NCBI GenBank assembly: GCA_011322365.1
Contig: DRNA01000068.1
Span: 1 to 36,511 of the forward strand
DNA from: Aeromonadales bacterium
GTDB taxonomy: Bacteria; Pseudomonadota; Gammaproteobacteria; Enterobacterales; GCA-002770795
DNA length: 36,511 nucleotides
Direction: 5' to 3'
In this document: piece by piece, positions 29,603-36,511 of the stretch
Layout of the letters: every line of letters begins with the position of its first letter
How positions within the stretch are numbered: position 1 is the first letter of the stretch
The notes under the pieces: model-generated
What the model was told of the DNA's origin: nothing
Databases searched by the model: none
The model's input: only the letters and a program-made list of their open reading frames with translations
Position numbers and translations under genes: made by a program

Positions 29603-29828
29603 AAATAAAATATCCTTTTGAGTACCTAAATTTTACAGTAGTTTTTCTAGGAACTTACACAGGTTGATTATCGGCTGTGTGGGCATAACCTTAACAAATT
29701 CTGGATAGCAACAGTTAGTTTGAATAAAAGTCACCTCAATTAATCCCCTTTAATCTGAGAATTGAATTTAAATTATACAATTTATGCAACTAAAACCCAG
29801 TTTTGTTATCATAATTACTGACGGTTAA

Positions 29829-30977
<1,149 letters not shown>

Positions 30978-31018
30978 TGTTCAACCATTGAGCACCGGCA
31001 AGATCACAGGGGCCGGTC

Positions 31019-31885
31019 ATTAAACCCCTTTTTGCTGAAGGGCCATCACAGCATGTCAGAATGCTGGCGGTGGTTATTATTTCCACTACGCTGATGTTCC
31101 TGGATTATCGTCAGGAACATCTTTCCCGTCTCAGACAGGCCATTGCCACCATACTCTCCCCGTTACAATCTCTGGTCAGCTATCCGGCCGATGTGGCCAA
31201 TTGGGCCAGTGAAGAATTTCGCTCTCACGGCACACTGGTGAGCCAAAACCAGCAATTACGCGATGAAATCCTTATATTAAAGGCTCAATCTCAGAAAATG
31301 ATTGAATTAGAAGCTGAAAATTCTCGATTAAAAGCATTAATGGGATCCGTCAGTGAGTTGAGAGAACAAAGACAGATTGCCGATATTATTTCAGTGAAAG
31401 CCAGTGAATTTCATCATGAGGTTTTAATCGATAAGGGCCTGATTGACAAGGTTTATGTGGGACAACCGGTAATTGATGCAGATGGTATTATGGGCCAGGT
31501 TATCGAAGTATCTGAATTATCAGCACGCGTCATTCTGATTACCGACGAACGCCATGCTATCCCGGTAAGAGATTTAAGAAACGGTGTCCGAGCCATAGCA
31601 GCCGGTACCGGGTCACTCACCCGCCTGGAGCTCATTCAGGTACCCCATAGTGTTGATATTAAAGAAAATGATGTATTGGTTACTTCCGGTCTGGGTCAGC
31701 GTTTTCCTTCAGGGTTTCCGGTGGCCAGAGTCTCACTTATCCGACATGATCCCGGTGAAAACTATGCCTACATTGAAGCCACGCCACTGGCGAGGCTGGC
31801 CCGATCAGGTCAGGTGATTTTAATCTGGCCAAAAGACCGTCCGGCTATTGAGCCTGCTGAAAAAGGAAACGCTCATGGCCATTAA
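31019..31885 (+). CDS. mreC: Rod shape-determining protein MreC (proposed ATT start)
   Basis: MreC motifs (VIDKGLIDKVYVGQPVIDADGIMGQVIEVSELSARVILITDERHAIPV, VLVTSGLGQRFPSGFPVA). In-frame KPLFAEGPSQHVR upstream of the first ATG (31061) matches the conserved MreC N-terminus. AGGGG sits 6 nt before ATT. Confidence 0.85.
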   Translation: MKPLFAEGPSQHVRMLAVVIISTTLMFLDYRQEHLSRLRQAIATILSPLQSLVSYPADVANWASEEFRSHGTLVSQNQQLRDEILILKAQSQKMIELEAENSRLKALMGSVSELREQRQIADIISVKASEFHHEVLIDKGLIDKVYVGQPVIDADGIMGQVIEVSELSARVILITDERHAIPVRDLRNGVRAIAAGTGSLTRLELIQVPHSVDIKENDVLVTSGLGQRFPSGFPVARVSLIRHDPGENYAYIEATPLARLARSGQVILIWPKDRPAIEPAEKGNAHGH

Positions 31886-32354
31886 ACGACGCTTCGCCTA
31901 TATCCAGTTCAGTTTTCTGTTAGGGCTCGCTCTTACCATTGTGCCATTTTCCGGTAGTTTCGGTAGCTTAAATCCTCAATGGTTGGTATTAGTGGTTGCC
32001 TATTGGGGGATCTACCTTCCCGAACGCGCCGGTATCATCACCGCCTGGTTCTGGGGTTTATTTCTGGATGTTGCCCTGGGTACCCATATGGGATTGCACG
32101 CACTTTCTCTGGCTCTGGTAAGTTACATGACAGTCATCTTATATTTAAGATTGAGAATGTATCCCTTATGGCAGCAGATGTTTTTTATCTGGTTGCTTGC
32201 CGGGCTGGATAAACTGGTCACCTTTCAATTAATGAATGTGTTTATGCCCATGGAGGTTGACTGGCATTACTGGATGTCAACGCTTACCACCGCATTAATC
32301 TGGCCACTGATACTCGTCATGTTTAAATGGTATCGGCATAAGCGCCAATTTTAA
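31875..32354 (+). CDS. mreD: Rod shape-determining protein MreD
   Basis: Small polytopic protein after mreC: PQWLVLVVAYWGIYLPERAGIITAWFWGLFLDVALGTHMGLHALSLALVSY. Confidence 0.95.
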   Translation: MAIKRRFAYIQFSFLLGLALTIVPFSGSFGSLNPQWLVLVVAYWGIYLPERAGIITAWFWGLFLDVALGTHMGLHALSLALVSYMTVILYLRLRMYPLWQQMFFIWLLAGLDKLVTFQLMNVFMPMEVDWHYWMSTLTTALIWPLILVMFKWYRHKRQF

Positions 32355-32399
32355 TCTGTCTTCTTAACCAGCAATATTTTGTCGTAAAGGAGAGATGTG

Positions 32400-32966
32400 A
32401 TGAAAGTATACCTTGCCTCCCAATCACCCCGTAGGCAGGCGCTGTTAAAACAGATAAACATTGCTTTTGATACCCTGCTGTTCGATATAGACGAAACCCC
32501 CAAAAGTGGAGAGAATGCCGAACAGATGGTCTTAAGGCTGGCCAGGGCTAAAGCCACAAAGGGATGGCAGCATAATCAAAGAACAGCCCATCTTCCAGTA
32601 TTGGCTGCTGATACCATCGGCCTGTTAGCAGAAAACATTTTATTAAAACCCCAAAACAAAACCGATTTTGTCACCATGCTCAGCTCCATGTCCGGTAAGA
32701 CTCACCAGGTATTAACAGCTGTTGCAGTGTGTTTTAATGGGAACTGTGAATCCATTATTTCAAAATCCATGGTCACTTTTGCCAAACTGTCCCAAGCAGA
32801 AATTCTGGATTACTGGGACTCCGGAGAACCCCGTGATAAAGCCGGAGGTTATGCTATTCAGGGCCTGGGAGGACGTTTTGTTACCCGCATTGAAGGCAGT
32901 TATTCTGGAATTGTCGGTCTACCGCTATACCAGACATGGAAATTGTTACAAAAAGTAAGACAGTAG
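32400..32966 (+). CDS. maf: Maf/YhdE-like nucleotide pyrophosphatase
   Basis: VYLASQSPRRQALLKQI, VLAADTI, GKTHQVLTAVAV, GEPRDKAGGYAIQGLGGRFV, GSYSGIVGLPLY. Confidence 0.95.
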   Translation: MKVYLASQSPRRQALLKQINIAFDTLLFDIDETPKSGENAEQMVLRLARAKATKGWQHNQRTAHLPVLAADTIGLLAENILLKPQNKTDFVTMLSSMSGKTHQVLTAVAVCFNGNCESIISKSMVTFAKLSQAEILDYWDSGEPRDKAGGYAIQGLGGRFVTRIEGSYSGIVGLPLYQTWKLLQKVRQ

Positions 32967-33020
32967 GCGTACGCATTGAGCCATTTTTAAGCTAATATTC
33001 TGCCTATCGGCAGCAATCAA

Positions 33021-34562
33021 ATGGAAAACTATTTAATGCCCCTTTCAACGGTTCAACCACACAGTATCTGTAATGAGGAGTTATTAATCAATATTACTCC
33101 TCAGGAAACCCGTCTGGCAGTAGTTGAGAACGGTATGTTGCAGGAATTACATATTGAACGCAGTTCCAATCGGGGGCTGGTGGGAAATATCTATCTGGGT
33201 AAAATAAGCCGCATTTTACCTGGTATGCAGGCTGCTTTTATCGATATTGGTCTGGAGAAAGCTGCCTTTTTGCATGTATCAGAACTGGTAGAATATTTCC
33301 CGACAGACAATTTACCGAACCCTGAACACCAATCTTCACAAAACAACAATCAGCACCTGCCTGATATTAACAAAATTATTCATCAGGATCAGTCCATCGT
33401 TGTACAGGTATTAAAAGATCCATTGGGTAGCAAGGGCGCCCGGTTAACCACACAGTTAACCCTGCCCTCACGCTATCTGGTATTGATGCCGGAAAACAGG
33501 CATATTGGTATATCTCAGCGAATTGAGGAAGAAGCGGAGAAAGAACGCTTGAAAGCCCTGCTCAAAAAAGTACAACAGCAATATACAGGGGGTTTTATTA
33601 TTCGAACAGCAGCTGAAGGCGTTAATGAAGATTCGATCACAGCTGATGCCGATTTTTTGAAGCGGTTGTGGAAAAAAATCAAAGAACGGAAATTGCATGC
33701 AAAACCGGGGACACTTTTATATGAAGATCTGGATTTAAGTACGCGAGCTATCAGAGATATGTTGCATAAAGGCGTTGAAAAAATCCGCGTTGATTCAAGA
33801 GAAAATTATCATCGCATGAAGGATTTCATGGAAAATCTTATGCCCGAGGCTATCGAAAAACTGGAATACTATCCCGGAGAAAGACCTATCTTTGATCTGT
33901 ATAATATGGAAGATGAAATACAGAAATCCCTGCAACGAAAAGTCGATTTAAAATCTGGTGGCCATATTATTATTGATCAAACAGAAGCCATGACTACAAT
34001 CGATGTCAATACGGGAGCATTTGTAGGTAGTCATAATCAGGAAGAGACCATTTTTAAAACCAACCTTGAAGCTGCTATTTCACTGGCCCGGCAGTTAAGA
34101 TTGCGAAATCTTGGTGGTATCATCATCATTGATTTTATTGATATGATAGATGAAGAACATAAACGTCAGGTGTTAAGAGCACTGGAAAAAGCACTGGCCA
34201 AAGACCACGTTAAAACCTCTATCTCGGAAGTATCATCTTTAGGGCTGGTTCAGATGACACGAAAACGAACCCGAGAATCTCTGGAAAACATATTATGTGA
34301 AGCCTGCCCCATCTGTCAGGGAACAGGTAGTATCAAAACTTCCCAGACCATCTGTTATGAAATTTTCAGAGAAATATTAAGAGCATCTCGTGCTTATGAA
34401 GCCAAACAAATTATGGTATTAGCTTCACAACAGGTTGTTGATCGCCTGCTTGATGAAGAGTCGAACAGTGTAGCAGAATTGGAAGAATTTATTGCAAAAC
34501 CCATCCGTTTTCAGGTGGAATCCATGTATTTTCAGGAACAATATGATGTAGTTCCTGTCTAG
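33021..34562 (+). CDS. rng: Ribonuclease G
   Basis: RGLVGNIYLGKISRILPGMQAAFIDIGLEKAAFLH, TIDVNTGAFVG, IIIIDFIDM, LGLVQMTRKRTRESL, CPICQGTG. Confidence 0.97.
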   Translation: MENYLMPLSTVQPHSICNEELLINITPQETRLAVVENGMLQELHIERSSNRGLVGNIYLGKISRILPGMQAAFIDIGLEKAAFLHVSELVEYFPTDNLPNPEHQSSQNNNQHLPDINKIIHQDQSIVVQVLKDPLGSKGARLTTQLTLPSRYLVLMPENRHIGISQRIEEEAEKERLKALLKKVQQQYTGGFIIRTAAEGVNEDSITADADFLKRLWKKIKERKLHAKPGTLLYEDLDLSTRAIRDMLHKGVEKIRVDSRENYHRMKDFMENLMPEAIEKLEYYPGERPIFDLYNMEDEIQKSLQRKVDLKSGGHIIIDQTEAMTTIDVNTGAFVGSHNQEETIFKTNLEAAISLARQLRLRNLGGIIIIDFIDMIDEEHKRQVLRALEKALAKDHVKTSISEVSSLGLVQMTRKRTRESLENILCEACPICQGTGSIKTSQTICYEIFREILRASRAYEAKQIMVLASQQVVDRLLDEESNSVAELEEFIAKPIRFQVESMYFQEQYDVVPV

Positions 34563-34702
34563 AAAAGATAAACAAATATATTATAATAGCATCAATTTTT
34601 ATCCATCGATTGAAATTAGATTCTTTATACCCGTTCCATTTGAAGATGCCTTTAAATCAGTTACAAGGTAGAAAGATATTTTGAGAACTACATGAGTAAC
34701 CC

Positions 34703-36511
34703 ATGAGCGATAAAACAAACCAGACCAGCAGCGCTCCCAGATCACAACAACAAAAAACTTTTTTTGCCTTACGTCTATTCTCAAAATGTATCAATGGATT
34801 ATGGGCTATGCTGGCTTTTAGCCTGATTGTACTGGCAATAATTATTGCAGCACTCAGACTTTTTACTGATGAATTTTCAAAATTCAAACCCGATCTTGAA
34901 AGCTATCTAAGTCAACAACTGGGACGAAACGTCAATATTAAAGAATTAAAATTCGAATGGCCTTCGGTTGGACCAAGAATACAGCTAAAACAACTGGAAA
35001 TAGAATCCTCTGAAAAAGCTAAATTAAATTCTCTGGTGATTGCAAATGGTGTGATTGTAGTAGATTTATGGCGAAGTTTCTTTTCTATGGAATTAATCAC
35101 TGATGAAATAAATCTGCAAGGCATACAGATTCAATACAATCCATCCTATAGAAATGATAATACAACACTCAATGACACCCGCTCAATTGAAACAAAATCC
35201 ACGAGTTTAAATTCAGCTGAAGCGCAACAAAAAATTCAGCCCCAGGGTTCTTCAGGAAAAATTATTAACTGGCTGCTTAAACAACGGACTATTGAAATTT
35301 ATGATTCATTTTTATTATTAAAAACTAAAACAAAAAAACCATTTTCTCTGGCCCTACCCGTGCTTACCTTTCATGGTGGAACCAGACATCATCAATTAAA
35401 TGGTACAGCGGTAACAGCTAACGGTAAACATCTGACAATCAAATCCGAGTTGAAAGGTGAGAGTGATGATCCTCTGAGGCAATTGCAACTCTATGTAAAA
35501 GCTGATGACATTGACTTGAAAGATTTACCCACTTCACTATTTGTAAAAAAATACACAAAAATTGCAGGTTCCCTGGCAATTGAAATATGGGCAGATTTCA
35601 CAGCTTCTCATATGCAGAAAATGTTAATAAAGGCATCGGCGAATAAGCTGCTTGCTGGAGAGAAAAAACTATCTTTTAGTATTCCGGAAAGTTTTTTTCT
35701 ATGGGAGAGAAATGCTGATAATGGATGGCAATTTATCAGCACCCCTATTTCAATCCTGTTAAACAATAAAAATCTCCCCCCCTTTGTTCTTAAAGGAAAC
35801 CGCCTTGAGAAAAAAAATAGAAAAGAAAAAACATGGAGTGTTCAGGGGCTTACACTGCCCGTTAAACTTGTCAGTGGGATCATACAGGACCAGTTGTCTC
35901 CGAAACTGAAAAACTGGCTTGGGAAGGCAAAGCCTGAGGGCCTGTTAGCCAATATCGGCACCACCATGAAGTTTAGCAATAACAAACCTGACTTTAATCT
36001 CCATTTTGATTTGAAAAATTTTTCTATCAAACAGATAGGTCAATATCCTGGTGCAAACAACATTGATGGACACATAAAAATAACAGACAAAAAAAGCACT
36101 TTTAGCATAGATTCAAAAAATGGTGAGTTAAACCTCAAACCACTTTTTAGATTCCCATTACCCTTCAAACACCTGAGTACTACTATTGAGTTTGAATATG
36201 GTGATAATTCCAGGTTGATCTGGGATAACTTTAATTTCCAGAGTAAAAATGTTGACATTTATAGCCTGGGAAAAATTGAATATTTTAAAGATGGTGGTGG
36301 ACACCTTGAAATATCAACACAATTGCAAAATGGCAACGCGAAATTCACGCCTCATTTTTTGCCTGTAGGTGTAATGTCTAAAAATGGCGTCCGCTATCTG
36401 GACAACAGCATCCGCTCAGGGGAGCTCGTAAAAGCAAATGCTATAGTTCGTGGAAATTTTGATAATTATCCCTATATAAATGGTGATGGAATATTTGATG
36501 TTCAGGCAAAA
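34703..36511 (+). CDS. yhdP: YhdP family protein (DUF3971/AsmA-like), 5' portion truncated by window end
   Basis: ATG at 34703 opens a frame with no stop through 36511 (603 codons): MSDKTNQTSSAPRSQQQKTFFALRLFSKCINGLWAMLAFSLIVLAIIIAALRLF ... GDGIFDVQAK. Position after rng matches yhdP. Absent from the ORF track because it has no stop in the window. Confidence 0.9.
   Translation, partial: MSDKTNQTSSAPRSQQQKTFFALRLFSKCINGLWAMLAFSLIVLAIIIAALRLFTDEFSKFKPDLESYLSQQLGRNVNIKELKFEWPSVGPRIQLKQLEIESSEKAKLNSLVIANGVIVVDLWRSFFSMELITDEINLQGIQIQYNPSYRNDNTTLNDTRSIETKSTSLNSAEAQQKIQPQGSSGKIINWLLKQRTIEIYDSFLLLKTKTKKPFSLALPVLTFHGGTRHHQLNGTAVTANGKHLTIKSELKGESDDPLRQLQLYVKADDIDLKDLPTSLFVKKYTKIAGSLAIEIWADFTASHMQKMLIKASANKLLAGEKKLSFSIPESFFLWERNADNGWQFISTPISILLNNKNLPPFVLKGNRLEKKNRKEKTWSVQGLTLPVKLVSGIIQDQLSPKLKNWLGKAKPEGLLANIGTTMKFSNNKPDFNLHFDLKNFSIKQIGQYPGANNIDGHIKITDKKSTFSIDSKNGELNLKPLFRFPLPFKHLSTTIEFEYGDNSRLIWDNFNFQSKNVDIYSLGKIEYFKDGGGHLEISTQLQNGNAKFTPHFLPVGVMSKNGVRYLDNSIRSGELVKANAIVRGNFDNYPYINGDGIFDVQAK

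Noticed and set aside
34692-34705. Three-codon ORF ATG AGT AAC CCA TGA just before yhdP
   Set aside because: Could be a leader peptide overlapping the yhdP start, but it is too short to distinguish from chance.
34599-36258. Minus-strand ORFs at 34599-36258 in the ORF track
   Set aside because: All are small and antisense to the open plus-strand yhdP frame that runs off the window, or lie in its leader.

Overview
This is a gammaproteobacterial chromosomal segment that is mostly conserved core genome. I assigned products by recognising protein motifs in the supplied translations; no database search was run. From left to right it holds: (1) a minus-strand division/cell-wall (dcw) cluster, with partial ftsW at the left edge, then murD, mraY, murF, murE, ftsI, ftsL, rsmH and mraZ; (2) a small accessory pair, a membrane protein plus an XRE-type HTH regulator, between mraZ and the RNase P RNA gene rnpB; (3) a Gly-rich exported hypothetical protein; (4) rsmI, lpoA, yraN, diaA and a BON-domain gene; (5) sspB, sspA and the cytochrome bc1 genes petC, petB, petA; (6) rpsI and rplM; (7) an HU-family gene; (8) a lipoprotein metallopeptidase with PKD-like repeats plus a small exported partner; (9) zapE, an alpha/beta hydrolase and two unknown exported proteins; (10) mreB, mreC, mreD, maf, rng and the 5' part of yhdP, which runs off the right edge and is missing from the ORF track. 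I found no CRISPR array, transposase, phage module, tRNA, or convincing new multi-gene defence or biosynthetic system. The best second-look items are: an apparent ATT initiation codon for mreC; a four-unit 10-bp repeat array overlapping the mraZ promoter (candidate MraZ boxes); a perfect palindrome in the promoter of the membrane/XRE pair; palindrome and stem-loop structure in the HU-gene and petA leaders; and the PKD-metallopeptidase/partner operon.
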